14,602 nucleotides of DNA from Planctomycetota bacterium (GCA_030740295.1 JASLXP010000266.1:1-14602), one strand, 5' to 3'. Positions 1 to 7,210 are shown, counted from the stretch's first letter. Numbers and translations: made by a program. The notes: generated by a model from the letters alone, not told the origin.

Positions 1-476
1 GGATTCTGTGTGGCAATGCAGAAAAAGAGCTCGTCGAGCTCATGGGTTGTACCGGCTATGGGTACCGAGCGTTCCTGCATGGCTTCCAGAAGTGCAGCCT
101 GAGTTTTAGGCGTGCACCTGTTAATTTCGTCTGCCAGTAACACCTGGGTAAAAACTGGCCCTCGAGAAAACTCGACATGCGGTCCGCCCTCTTCAACAAG
201 AACGTGTGCCCCAAGAATATCCGCAGGCATCAGGTCTGGAGTAAATTGAACGCGCTTAGTCTCGAGACCAAGGCAATGACTCAGAGTGCGCACCAACATG
301 GTTTTGCCAACACCGGGCACGCCTTCAAGCAGAACATGCCCTCCACACAGAAGGGCAACGAGAACCTGCTGGGTAAGCTCCCCCAGGCCAACAATGCTCC
401 TCTGTATTTCTTGCAGGAGCTTTTCAAAGGCGGTACGAAATTCGCCAATTTCGGCTTCAAGATCGGCCTCAGTCAT
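1..476 (-). CDS. MoxR-family AAA+ ATPase (3' end beyond window)
   Basis: Only the first 158 codons are present; the gene leaves the window at base 1. MoxR ATPases are cytoplasmic AAA+ chaperones that couple ATP hydrolysis to remodelling or activation of partner proteins, often VWA-domain or envelope proteins. Visible motifs are Walker A GVPGVGKT at residues 52-59, Walker B LLADE at 113-117 followed by INRCTPKTQAALLEAM, and sensor-1 ATQNP at about 155-159. All are in the order and spacing of the family, whose members are usually 310-340 aa. The start at 476 is fixed by a strong Shine-Dalgarno GGGAGG (complement of 482-487) 5 nt upstream. It overlaps the preceding gene by 8 bp (ATGACTGA), so translation is probably coupled. 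It is the fifth visible gene of the leftward operon; DUF58 or VWA genes commonly follow moxR and may lie beyond the edge. Family assignment is firm; the substrate is unknown. Confidence 0.95.
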   Translation of the reverse strand, partial: MTEADLEAEIGEFRTAFEKLLQEIQRSIVGLGELTQQVLVALLCGGHVLLEGVPGVGKTMLVRTLSHCLGLETKRVQFTPDLMPADILGAHVLVEEGGPHVEFSRGPVFTQVLLADEINRCTPKTQAALLEAMQERSVPIAGTTHELDELFFCIATQN

Positions 477-1869
477 TAGAACCTCCCATTTGTCTCGCCT
501 CCCCCACGCTTCTTCGCTCGAAGTATTCTTTTACTAATTCGCGTTTTGAAAAAGGTACTACCGCCCTTGCTACGGGATTGCTCTGTTTGAAACTTGCTTG
601 GTCCGGTGGTACTGGAAACAGTGTCGAAAGGCCAGTGTCCTGAAGGTCCATGATCGCAGCGATGCTTTGACCAGGTCCTGCAGCTACAAATGGGTTTACT
701 GCCCCGGCCTTTTGCACTGGACTCGTGTGGCGTGCAGATTTCGGAGCAGTGATGGATGGAGTTTTGGTTGAATTGCTGGACTCGGATTTGTTCCGAACAC
801 CTTTCGAACTGGAGGAAGAGGAATCAGCAATTTCAGCCAGCGCGGTACGGACATCCTGCATCGAATCCAGGACTCGCCTTGTCTCGTCTGAAGAGTGCTG
901 GCGTGCCAGCGACGCAAGCCTCTTTCTCAACTTTTCTGATTTCGGCTCAGAGCCACCATCAGAGTTGCTTCCTGATTTTACTTGCGCATCGTCCTTCTGA
1001 AGCGCATTCAGAATCTCCCGTTCAGCACCGGAGAGCTCTCCGGCATCGCTATTGTCTATGCTCCGTGCCAAGTCAGAAGCTTTCCGCCATTGGGCCTTCC
1101 GCAATGCCTGGCTGATGGCATTCATCACAGAGCTCTGTGCACTGGACTTGGACAAAAGGTCGCCCAGGAATTCGCCTGCAAACTCCGCTTCAGAAGAATT
1201 AATCTCCCGTTGGATATTCCGTACCTGCTCGATGATCCTTGTTCGGTCACTGCGTGAGACTGGCGAGGCCGTCTTACTGAATTGCTCGATAGATACCGCC
1301 AACTCGCGAATCTTATCAGAGCTCAGTGCTTTTCCAGCGTTGGAAAGTCTAGCCCGATTTGCTTCTGTCAAGAGCTCCTTCATTAATAGCTCAGGCTGCC
1401 CAGGGATGGGCTTCATGAATATGGCGGCGAGTCCAAGCATCATGCTCAGTGAAAGAATGCCCAATTTCCGTGGTTCCGGCTCGTTGGGGCGCCAATCGAT
1501 TCCCTTGGGAAAGAGCTTTGAAACAGATGTTATGTGAAGTTTCAGAAACAAGGTCCGATCGTCTTCTTCAGAAAACTGCAGATAGGAGCTCACACCATCA
1601 TTCAGGGCAAATTCGGCGTCTATTACTCCAGCAGTTTGTTGAAGAGAAATGCTCCTGGTTCTGAGCCAGCAGACAATCGAAATGAGAACTATAAAAGTAG
1701 TAATCAGGCCGAAGGAAGCTTCAGGTTGGGCATTAACAGCAAAAGACAGACAGGCAATGGCGGGAACTCCGTATACCAGCAGCGGAAACGCACTATCAAG
1801 TGCGGCATTACGCCTCAATGCATTCCTGCAATCCATCAGGCTGTGTATGATTGGATCCTTCCGATTCAT
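469..1869 (-). CDS. Three-TM membrane protein with long charged C-terminal tail, MoxR partner candidate
   Basis: A 466-aa protein. Hydrophobic segments at residues 27-47 and 53-69 form a hairpin, and a third lies at about 136-152. The rest is a hydrophilic, largely alpha-helical and Lys/Glu/Arg-rich tail, with a Ser-rich low-complexity stretch around 345-385. The layout (two N-terminal helices, a short domain with an 'ALNDGVSSYLQF' segment, a third helix, then a helical tail) resembles the large DUF4175-type membrane proteins often found beside moxR genes; this is a resemblance by eye, not a proven homology. Its ATG overlaps the TGA of the upstream gene (ATGA, 1866-1869), and its own stop overlaps the moxR start by 8 bp. 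A weak AAAGG lies 9 nt before the start. It probably acts at the cytoplasmic membrane as a client or scaffold of the MoxR ATPase. Specific function unknown. Confidence 0.85.
   Translation of the reverse strand: MNRKDPIIHSLMDCRNALRRNAALDSAFPLLVYGVPAIACLSFAVNAQPEASFGLITTFIVLISIVCWLRTRSISLQQTAGVIDAEFALNDGVSSYLQFSEEDDRTLFLKLHITSVSKLFPKGIDWRPNEPEPRKLGILSLSMMLGLAAIFMKPIPGQPELLMKELLTEANRARLSNAGKALSSDKIRELAVSIEQFSKTASPVSRSDRTRIIEQVRNIQREINSSEAEFAGEFLGDLLSKSSAQSSVMNAISQALRKAQWRKASDLARSIDNSDAGELSGAEREILNALQKDDAQVKSGSNSDGGSEPKSEKLRKRLASLARQHSSDETRRVLDSMQDVRTALAEIADSSSSSSKGVRNKSESSNSTKTPSITAPKSARHTSPVQKAGAVNPFVAAGPGQSIAAIMDLQDTGLSTLFPVPPDQASFKQSNPVARAVVPFSKRELVKEYFERRSVGEARQMGGSND
482..487 (-). promoter_or_regulatory. 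Shine-Dalgarno of the moxR-like gene
   Basis: On the minus strand this reads GGGAGG, 5 nt before the ATG at 476. It lies inside the 3' end of the preceding reading frame, so the ATPase has its own strong ribosome site as well as an 8-bp overlap. This decides the start codon. Confidence 0.8.
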
Positions 1870-2897
1870 CGGTCTTTGCCTTTATTCAGAAGGCCTTTCC
1901 ACGCTTTGACAACACGGCCTCTTTCTGCGGTCGGGCTGTCATAGGAGAAAAAATATTGTGGTTCTTCAATCTTGAAGAGCCGCTGCAAAGAGCTGCTAGC
2001 CGCTTGTGCCACGCGTTCGTAGGGATCTCGCTCAAGCATCTCCAGAAGCCTTTTGTGAGTATTCTGAAAGAAACCCAAGGCGAGTACTGCCTGTTCCCGG
2101 ACATGGCCCTGCTCAGATTTACAATCCTCGAGGATCAACTTCCTGCCATCTTCCCCAATGGACGCCATCGCACTGAAACAGGCGCCGCGAACCTTTTCGT
2201 TGCTCGATCTGATTGCAGTTCTGTGAAGTTCCTGTGTCGCTTCACTGACCTTCCAACAGCCCAGGACCTTCGCTGCGAGGGCCACCGTTTCAACATCCGA
2301 GTGACTCAGTTTTTTTGCGACGACTTCCCAACTCTTGGACGGCAACGAGAAGATAAACCCAAAGAGGATCGGATCGCGATGGGGATCCTCCTCTGAAATG
2401 CCAGCTAATAAAACTAGTAAAGGGTCTGGATTAAACTCAGTCCTCAATTCAATCAGCCGGTTCAGGCAGGCTAGCCTTATTTCCCGTTGGGGCGCCAAAA
2501 CGCCCGAAAGGAGTTCCTGGATCCCGGCCTTAGTACCAGGAAGAGTTGAATAATATATGGAACGTAATTCAGGGAAATCAGAATCCTTGAGCTGCTTGAT
2601 CTTCTGATAGTCCAGCCCGTCTGAAACGAGTCTTCTCAGAACTCTTGCTGCGCAGACACGGGCAGAAAGACTCTCGCTGGCAGCCATCTCCAGGCAGACC
2701 GGCAGGCCCTTGTCACCCTTGTCGATCAGTTTTTCTTCCGCCCGCTGGCGGATCCTGAAATCACGATTGACGAGTGCAGAGACCAAGCCCTCTGCATCAG
2801 CACTGATGCAGAGGTTGGTGAACAGGATCATCCCAACTTTCAAAGGAGATGATTTCAGGCGCGCCGCCCTGCAATCATTTGTTTCTCTTCTGTGCAT
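1866..2897 (-). CDS. HEAT-like repeat protein, probably exported
   Basis: About 343 aa from the ATG at 2897. The body is a series of paired amphipathic helices typical of HEAT/ARM-type solenoids: repeated units such as IRQRAEEKLIDKG, SARVCAARVLRRL, EIRLACLNRLIEL, KVRGACFSAMASIGEDGRK, HVREQAVLALGF and YERVAQAASSSLQRL. Such solenoids are protein-binding scaffolds. The N-terminus has Arg/Lys residues then a hydrophobic run (VGMILFTNLCISADA), which looks like a signal peptide. The start is uncertain: the frame is open further to a TTG at 2927, and an internal ATG lies at 2831; none has a clear Shine-Dalgarno. I chose 2897 because it keeps the basic region before the hydrophobic run. It overlaps the upstream gene by about 23 bp, and its TGA overlaps the next ATG (ATGA). 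Binding partner unknown. Confidence 0.83.
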   Translation of the reverse strand: MHRRETNDCRAARLKSSPLKVGMILFTNLCISADAEGLVSALVNRDFRIRQRAEEKLIDKGDKGLPVCLEMAASESLSARVCAARVLRRLVSDGLDYQKIKQLKDSDFPELRSIYYSTLPGTKAGIQELLSGVLAPQREIRLACLNRLIELRTEFNPDPLLVLLAGISEEDPHRDPILFGFIFSLPSKSWEVVAKKLSHSDVETVALAAKVLGCWKVSEATQELHRTAIRSSNEKVRGACFSAMASIGEDGRKLILEDCKSEQGHVREQAVLALGFFQNTHKRLLEMLERDPYERVAQAASSSLQRLFKIEEPQYFFSYDSPTAERGRVVKAWKGLLNKGKDR

Positions 2898-3657
2898 ACA
2901 TGCAGTGGTGAAGGATGCGGACAACAATGCATGCGCCCGGGACGTTTTTATCAGACTTGAATTCGGAAAGCTTTCCAGCAGCCTGCCTGGTCAGGGCAGC
3001 CCATTGTGGCAGGTGCCCGATCTTGTTCTTATCAATTCCGGTTCCGGTTTCAGAGAGCTCTCGAATCAGCGCCGATCCAAGGAGAACCAGAGCCTGTGTC
3101 TCGGGAGAGTCGCCAGTCTTCATATCTGAAAGAAGTGTTAATACTGATGGTGCAGACTGTGAGGTAAAAACTCCTTTGTTCAGAGCAAGTAATTTCAGGA
3201 ATCTGTTGGTCGAATCAAGGCGATCGTCGCTCACGTTCTTCAGCCAGGCTTCGGCCTTTGTCAGCATCTTGGAATAATCGGGATTCGTCGTTGCATTCAG
3301 GGCGAGAATTGAAACGACCGTTGGGCTTACTCTATCCACATCTGCTTCACTCTTGCCAAATGAACCGTCAGGTAACTGCGCGGCTTTCAGTCGCTGAATG
3401 CTCTTGCGGATCATGGGTGAAGAGAGCTCGTTGCCCTGAAACTCGCCCCGATGGCCGGCGAGAAAGATGTAAGCGACCGCTCCCGCGGTGAGGGCCTCTC
3501 TTTTAACAGAAAACCTGAATTCCGGTTTGTAATTCTCGTACAGATGTTTGTAGTAGCCCTGTATGAGTTTCTTGGGCCTTATCCCGTAACCTGCATGGCA
3601 GGGAAGGGTCAAAGCCAAGGAGAGAAAGACGATCTGTAGGTGTGCTTTAGTTTTCAT
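2875..3657 (-). CDS. Secreted prenyltransferase/terpene-cyclase-fold repeat protein (short)
   Basis: A 260-aa protein. Residues 1-22 are a clear signal peptide (MKTK, hydrophobic core, then PCHA before Gly23). Residues 94-101 (QLPDGSFG) match the QW-type turn of prenyltransferase/squalene-cyclase alpha/alpha toroid repeats; flanking helices such as SPTVVSILALNA and AEAWLKNV fit the same fold. I see no DXDD catalytic motif and no metal-binding motif of protein prenyltransferases, so an enzyme role is unlikely; a binding or structural role outside the cytoplasm is inferred. It starts 12 bp after the TAA of the larger toroid gene and overlaps the HEAT-like gene, so it belongs to the operon. It is shorter than the neighbouring 415-aa paralogue-like protein and probably forms only part of a toroid or pairs with it. 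Confidence 0.87.
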   Translation of the reverse strand: MKTKAHLQIVFLSLALTLPCHAGYGIRPKKLIQGYYKHLYENYKPEFRFSVKREALTAGAVAYIFLAGHRGEFQGNELSSPMIRKSIQRLKAAQLPDGSFGKSEADVDRVSPTVVSILALNATTNPDYSKMLTKAEAWLKNVSDDRLDSTNRFLKLLALNKGVFTSQSAPSVLTLLSDMKTGDSPETQALVLLGSALIRELSETGTGIDKNKIGHLPQWAALTRQAAGKLSEFKSDKNVPGACIVVRILHHCMYAQKRNK

Positions 3658-3669
3658 AGTTTTCGGCCG

Positions 3670-4917
3670 TTACTGTTTGTTGAGGGCTTTGTCACAATGA
3701 TGGAGGGCTACCAGGCAATAGCTGGTAACCAGGTAAGGGTCGCCTTCCTGCCAGCGGTCCTGTTCGTTGAGCCAGCTTCCGTCTTTGCGTTGAAGTGATT
3801 TCAATTTGCCGGCGATCTGTTCTGCCCAGTTTATTTCAGCTCCATCCTTCAGTTTCAAGGTTTTGTCTCCCAGAGCGGACATCGCTCTAGCAAAGGTCCA
3901 ATAGAAATAGTAAAGGCCCTGGCTCCCTTTGGAAGTGTCACCAGGCATGTCGAGGCCGGAGTTCTTTTCGAGGGAATAGTTGGTGCCGAGCCACGCCTTG
4001 GCACGCTGAACTCTAATGTCCTCTTTCTTGGCTCCGAGTTGTATTAAGGTCTTTAAACCGGCGGCGGTGATGGATGCATAGGATTTGGCAAACTTCTTAC
4101 CGTCAGCCTGCCGAATTTCGGCAGACTTGCTGACTGTTGGAGCATAAGCGAAACCGCCGTCGTCCTGGACGGCAAAGTTTTTCAGCTCTGGAAATTTCGC
4201 TTTGTCGGTCAGGTCGTTAACCGCTCTGAGGTTCTGTGTGCGGTTGACGAATATCTCCATCCGGTTGAAGAAGGGATGCCCCTGCCGGATCCCGAGCGAA
4301 TGCATGGCATCCATCGCGAACTGGCTGTTTGAGAGGTCGGGCATGGGCACCCCCCCATAGCCCTGGCCGCCATAGTTTGGATCTCTGTTTCTATCAAAGC
4401 CGTTGGCTTCTGTTCCCTGCTGTTTGCCAAGCCAGTCCCGAACCGAAGTCATCAGTCTTTCTCGGGACAGTGGGCCTTTTTTCTTTCCTTCGGCCAGGCG
4501 TTTTTGCTTTACGATATTGTCTAAGGCACTTCGATAGATGTTTTCAGGCATGGCGGAGAGGGCGCTTACGGCGAGGCTTGTTTTGTAATTGTCGTACCCT
4601 TTGCCATCTGTGATGCGGCCATCGGGCTGCACGTTGTTCAGCAGAAAGGCCATGGCCGCAAGGGTGACTTCATTTTCCGGGTTTCGATATTTGGCGTCGC
4701 TGAGCACGAGTGCATGCAGTGTTGCCGACGTAACACCAACTTCTTTGTATTGGCCGAAGGAGCCGTTCTCGTTCTGGCCTTTGACGAGAAATTGCAGGGC
4801 CCTTTCAACCACCTGTTGGCGCTCTGCCGCGCTGGGTGCTTTGTAGGTTTTGTAGGGCTTCGCCTGTTCAGCCTGACAGTAAACAGACAGGCAAAAGCAG
4901 CAAATCGCAGCTCTCAT
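3670..4917 (-). CDS. Secreted prenyltransferase/squalene-oxidase repeat protein (alpha/alpha toroid)
   Basis: A 415-aa protein and the first gene of the leftward operon. Residues 1-16 form a short Cys-rich signal peptide ending CQA. QW-like repeat motifs occur at 48-55 (QNENGSFG), about 97-105 (QPDGRITDG), 251-257 (QDDGGFA) and 376-382 (QRKDGSW), spaced along a helical protein as in terpene-cyclase or alpha-macroglobulin-type toroids. A Gly/Tyr-rich segment (about 180-192) carries NYGGQGYGGVPMPD. The DXDD acid motif of squalene-hopene cyclase is absent, and the protein is much shorter than those enzymes (about 600-700 aa), so hopanoid synthesis is not supported. The start is secure: an in-frame stop lies shortly upstream, and GGAGAG (complement of 4921-4926) precedes the ATG. 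Probably periplasmic or cell-surface, acting with the other operon products; molecular role unknown. Confidence 0.9.
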   Translation of the reverse strand: MRAAICCFCLSVYCQAEQAKPYKTYKAPSAAERQQVVERALQFLVKGQNENGSFGQYKEVGVTSATLHALVLSDAKYRNPENEVTLAAMAFLLNNVQPDGRITDGKGYDNYKTSLAVSALSAMPENIYRSALDNIVKQKRLAEGKKKGPLSRERLMTSVRDWLGKQQGTEANGFDRNRDPNYGGQGYGGVPMPDLSNSQFAMDAMHSLGIRQGHPFFNRMEIFVNRTQNLRAVNDLTDKAKFPELKNFAVQDDGGFAYAPTVSKSAEIRQADGKKFAKSYASITAAGLKTLIQLGAKKEDIRVQRAKAWLGTNYSLEKNSGLDMPGDTSKGSQGLYYFYWTFARAMSALGDKTLKLKDGAEINWAEQIAGKLKSLQRKDGSWLNEQDRWQEGDPYLVTSYCLVALHHCDKALNKQ

Positions 4918-4920
4918 ACT

Positions 4921-4926
4921 CTCTCC
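4921..4926 (-). promoter_or_regulatory. Shine-Dalgarno of the first operon gene
   Basis: Minus strand GGAGAG, with the GGAG core 6 nt before the ATG at 4917. It is the best ribosome site among the first four operon genes and fits a leading cistron whose message drives the following overlapping genes. Confidence 0.7.
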
Positions 4927-5432
4927 AATTGAAAAGTTAATTTAACCGGTTGCCCGCACAATTCAGTGATTAGCAATGGGGCGGCCAATCAGACAGACTA
5001 TCGGCATTACGTTGTTTAGCCGCTGTTACGGATATGACTCTGGGCCACGCTCGGGGCCTGCCCCGGCGAGCCATGATTGACAGCTAGATTGAAATTTCCA
5101 CGCAGTACCTTGCCAACAGCGCATCAACAGCCGCAGCCGAAGAAGTGCTCCAACCGCTCGCACGCGGGCGTTTGGAGCACTTCTTCGGCTGCGGCTGTTG
5201 ATGCGCTGTTGGCATTCTTGAGGTTGTCTTTTGGTTTCTAGCTGTCAATCGTCGCACCACGGGGGCAGGCCCCGTGGAGGCGGGAAAACGTATCCATAAC
5301 AGAAACTACTTAAGGATACCTTAAAGGAAGGGGGTGACTTCTATTGATTCAGGGATGGTACGTCCAATCGACATCGGTTGGACATTCCTTATCCACGGGA
5401 AGATATGGTTGATGGTTGATGGCCGAACACGA
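4927..5432. other. Gene-free interval between operon start and synthase 3' end
   Basis: I see no convincing gene in these 506 bases. The part near 4930-4970 should hold the promoter of the leftward operon; the best I can see on the minus strand is TTGTGC, 16 nt, TAACTT, which is weak. The centre is filled by the large symmetric inverted-repeat element (5023-5302). To its right are two small palindromes: TTAAGG-ATA-CCTTAA (5310-5324), and a 9-bp stem with a 4-nt loop at 5362-5383 containing one G-U pair when read on the plus strand. Neither has a following T-run. Confidence 0.7.
5023..5302. repeat. 280-bp symmetric inverted-repeat element with nested hairpins
   Basis: Two 131-nt arms (5023-5153 and 5172-5302) face each other across an 18-nt centre. 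Paired blocks from inside out are 5111-5153 with 5172-5214 (43 bp, perfect), 5075-5088 with 5237-5250 (14 bp, perfect), 5052-5064 with 5262-5274 (13 bp, perfect) and 5023-5034 with 5291-5302 (11 of 12). Between these blocks the arms do not match but keep almost the same length, for example 22 nt on both sides between the 43- and 14-bp blocks. Each arm also folds by itself: GCTCGGGG...CCCC plus CGAGC at 5049-5071, and CCACGGGG, 5-nt loop, CCCCGTGG at 5257-5277. It codes for no protein. It could be a MITE or BIME/REP-like mobile repeat, or a bidirectional terminator. I found no clear target-site duplication. Confidence 0.88.
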
Positions 5433-6377
5433 TCAGATCTCAAAAGTGGCGCCTTGATTGTCTGCCTGGGTTACCAGGATTTCCGAATCATTGAATCCAA
5501 ACCTCTCGGAGATCTGCACCAGCAGCCGGCTGGCCGAGGCTGCATCGGGAACCAAACCGAATACCGCTGGCCCCCACGAGCTCTGGCCTGCCCCTGGAAA
5601 GCCGCTGCTGCGAATGTACTCCACGATATCTGCCAGCAGCGGGCCTGCATAGACTCCGCCCTGGGCTGCCTTGAAGCAGAGGCCGGCCTCGTAATTGAAT
5701 TCGTATATCGCTTCGCTGAAGCCCTGAAAATCTTGCTTCGCAATGGTCGGCAAGATCCCCATCAGAACGATTCGGCTGAGCTTTTCCGTTCCCGACACCG
5801 GGATGGCTAACTCGCGCATGGCCTGTTCCTCTGCCCCGCCGTGCAGGCCCTGAAGCGCCTCAGGGATGACAACGACGAAACGCCATTCCTCAGGAACCGG
5901 ATGTCGGGCGACCAGTGGCGCCACCTTATCGTGCCTGGATTTTCCGCCGTCGACGAGGAGGCCACCGTGCTCGAATCCGTGCAGGCCGATGCCGGATCGT
6001 CCGCCACGTCCGATGCGTTCTGCGAGTTCGGGTCCGGTGACGTGTTTATCGCTGGAGAGTAGGGAGAGGGCCTTGGCAATGAGCAAGCCGACTTGTGTGC
6101 CAGTGCCGAAACCAGAGTGTTCAGGGGCACTGTGCTCCAGGATGAGTTTGGCTTGGGGAAGACTCATTCCCGTTGCGTTGCAGTAGCACTGGGCAAAGCC
6201 CTGCACACGCTGGCTCAACTGCCCGGACACTGAAAATTCGCTGGCAGGCTCAACACGAAGCAGAGATCCTGGCTCTCGAATCATGACGCCGACTCCGCCA
6301 AACTGGCGAGGCAGTTCCGGGTTCCTGGCCAGGAGGCCGAAATGCAACCGGCTTGGGGCTTCAATCTGAATGGTCAT
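5433..6377 (-). CDS. Beta-ribofuranosylaminobenzene 5'-phosphate (beta-RFAP) synthase
   Basis: A 314-aa GHMP-kinase-superfamily protein. Beta-RFAP synthase condenses p-aminobenzoate (or a hydroxybenzoate, in some archaea) with PRPP, releasing CO2 and pyrophosphate, in the first committed step of (tetrahydro)methanopterin synthesis in the cytoplasm. Family signatures are APSRLHFGLL at residues 7-16, FGGVGVMIREPG at 26-37, the Gly-rich loop EHSGFGTGTQ at 86-95, GRGGRSGIGLHGFEHGG at 123-139, PEEWRFVVVIPEALQGLHGG at 162-181 and GQSSWGPAVFGL at 264-275. Length matches the family. The start at 6377 is chosen because MTIQIEAPSR begins the conserved N-terminus and its ATG overlaps the TAA of the upstream DUF4058 gene (TAATG), implying coupled translation; the frame is open upstream but lies inside that gene. 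Archaeal orthologues are called mptG. In bacteria this points to a tetrahydromethanopterin C1 pathway, whose other genes are not in the window. Confidence 0.93.
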   Translation of the reverse strand: MTIQIEAPSRLHFGLLARNPELPRQFGGVGVMIREPGSLLRVEPASEFSVSGQLSQRVQGFAQCYCNATGMSLPQAKLILEHSAPEHSGFGTGTQVGLLIAKALSLLSSDKHVTGPELAERIGRGGRSGIGLHGFEHGGLLVDGGKSRHDKVAPLVARHPVPEEWRFVVVIPEALQGLHGGAEEQAMRELAIPVSGTEKLSRIVLMGILPTIAKQDFQGFSEAIYEFNYEAGLCFKAAQGGVYAGPLLADIVEYIRSSGFPGAGQSSWGPAVFGLVPDAASASRLLVQISERFGFNDSEILVTQADNQGATFEI

Positions 6378-7168
6378 TACGTTGGGCTTCGCCGCCCGGC
6401 CTCCTTCAGCATTTCGTCCATCCACTTTGCTACTTTAGAGTTCAGGAATACTGGCGGTTCTGCGTTGTAGTCGATGGTGCGGTCGTACCCGCCCATTCGG
6501 TAGCATTTATCAAGTAGAGGCTGGACGTCCAGGACGATGTCTTCATCATCGGGCCGCAGCGGGATAGCGACAGCAGGGATCGGATCTGGAAGATTAAAGG
6601 GATACAGGCTTATGTGTCTTCTGTCCGTGGCTGGGCTCACACAGATATAGTAGTGTGCTTTATGCCTTGAAGTGATTAAACGTAATGGTGCTCGAATGGC
6701 GTGACGCCCCTGGAGGATTACGTCTACTTCTACCATGTGCGCGCCTGCGGCGAGTAAATCCCGTTGCTTGTCCATGTATCTCTCCAATCCTGCCAGTTCC
6801 TTATTGGATGGGCTGAGAATTTCAATTGCTGTTACTAGCTTTCCGCCCTTGTTTTCTACAATTTGAACACTGCGTTCAGTCTCGGGTTCGTCGAGCTCCA
6901 TCTCCACGTCAACGGGCTCTGCAACGGCCGTAGAGCCGTAAGTCTCAAAGCCATCGCTGACACGGTCTACACTAACCTGGACGTCTGGCACATATTTCTG
7001 CTCCCGGCCTTCGGTTGTTTCAAGAATGACGTGTTCTTCCGTACGGGCGGCCAATCCTTCCGGCAACTGTTCGCAAAGTTGATCTCTGATGTACACAGTC
7101 AATGCGGTGTGGACATCTCTCCAAAAGTACTCAAGGTAAGGATCCATCCCGGGGAGGGGGCTCGGCAT
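6377..7168 (-). CDS. DUF4058 family protein, proximal copy
   Basis: A 263-aa protein beginning MPSPLPGMDPYLE, the hallmark start of DUF4058, followed by WRDVHTALTVYIRDQL and LPEGLAARTEEHVILE. No function is established for the family that I know of. Within it, YVPDVQV (60-66), AIEILSPSNKE (114-124) and YMDKQRDLLAAGAHMVEVDV (131-150) look like the PD-(D/E)XK nuclease core of Uma2-type proteins; this is my inference. No signal peptide or membrane segment is seen, so it is probably cytoplasmic. The start at 7168 rather than the open frame up to 7252 is set by AGGAG 7 nt upstream and by family alignment. Its stop overlaps the beta-RFAP synthase start, so the two are co-expressed. It is about 85% identical to the neighbouring copy (roughly 40 differences in 263 positions, counted by eye). 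Confidence 0.93.
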   Translation of the reverse strand: MPSPLPGMDPYLEYFWRDVHTALTVYIRDQLCEQLPEGLAARTEEHVILETTEGREQKYVPDVQVSVDRVSDGFETYGSTAVAEPVDVEMELDEPETERSVQIVENKGGKLVTAIEILSPSNKELAGLERYMDKQRDLLAAGAHMVEVDVILQGRHAIRAPLRLITSRHKAHYYICVSPATDRRHISLYPFNLPDPIPAVAIPLRPDDEDIVLDVQPLLDKCYRMGGYDRTIDYNAEPPVFLNSKVAKWMDEMLKEAGRRSPT

Positions 7169-7175
7169 TATGTTT

Positions 7176-7180
7176 CTCCT
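7176..7180 (-). promoter_or_regulatory. Shine-Dalgarno of proximal DUF4058 gene
   Basis: Minus strand AGGAG, 7 nt before the ATG at 7168. It decides the start: the reading frame remains open for 28 more codons upstream, but only this ATG has a good ribosome site. The identical motif and spacing occur at 8131-8135 for the other copy. Confidence 0.8.
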
Positions 7181-7204
7181 GCTTGCTGATTCTTGCTGAA
7201 TGCG

Positions 7205-7210
7205 AGTATA
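7205..7210 (-). promoter_or_regulatory. Candidate -10 box (TATACT) of proximal DUF4058-synthase unit
   Basis: Minus strand TATACT in the context GTTTATACTCGC, 37 bp before the start codon (base 7205 to base 7168). The same box at the same distance precedes the distal copy. I could not find a good -35 hexamer at standard spacing, so this is tentative. If real, each duplicated unit carries its own promoter. Confidence 0.35.

Noticed and set aside
177..537. Small plus-strand frames at the left end
   Set aside because: They are antisense to the MoxR ATPase, whose Walker A, Walker B and sensor-1 motifs are unambiguous on the minus strand.
2875..4917. Squalene-hopene cyclase genes
   Set aside because: The QW-type repeats are present but the DXDD acid motif is absent, the proteins are 260 and 415 aa rather than about 600-700, and both have signal peptides.
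5310..5324. TTAAGG-ATA-CCTTAA palindrome as an operator or target-site duplication
   Set aside because: Short, AT-rich, single copy, with no partner at the other end of the inverted-repeat element. Nothing in the sequence supports a specific role.
5362..5383. 22-nt hairpin as intrinsic terminator of the synthase gene
   Set aside because: The stem is complete only on the plus strand (one G-U pair, which becomes an A-C mismatch in the leftward transcript), and no T-run follows on the minus strand.
6378..6425. Upstream in-frame start for beta-RFAP synthase at 6425
   Set aside because: The extra 16 residues (MDGRNAEGGRAAKPNV) overlap the DUF4058 C-terminus and precede the conserved MTIQIEAPSR start; the TAATG overlap supports 6377.
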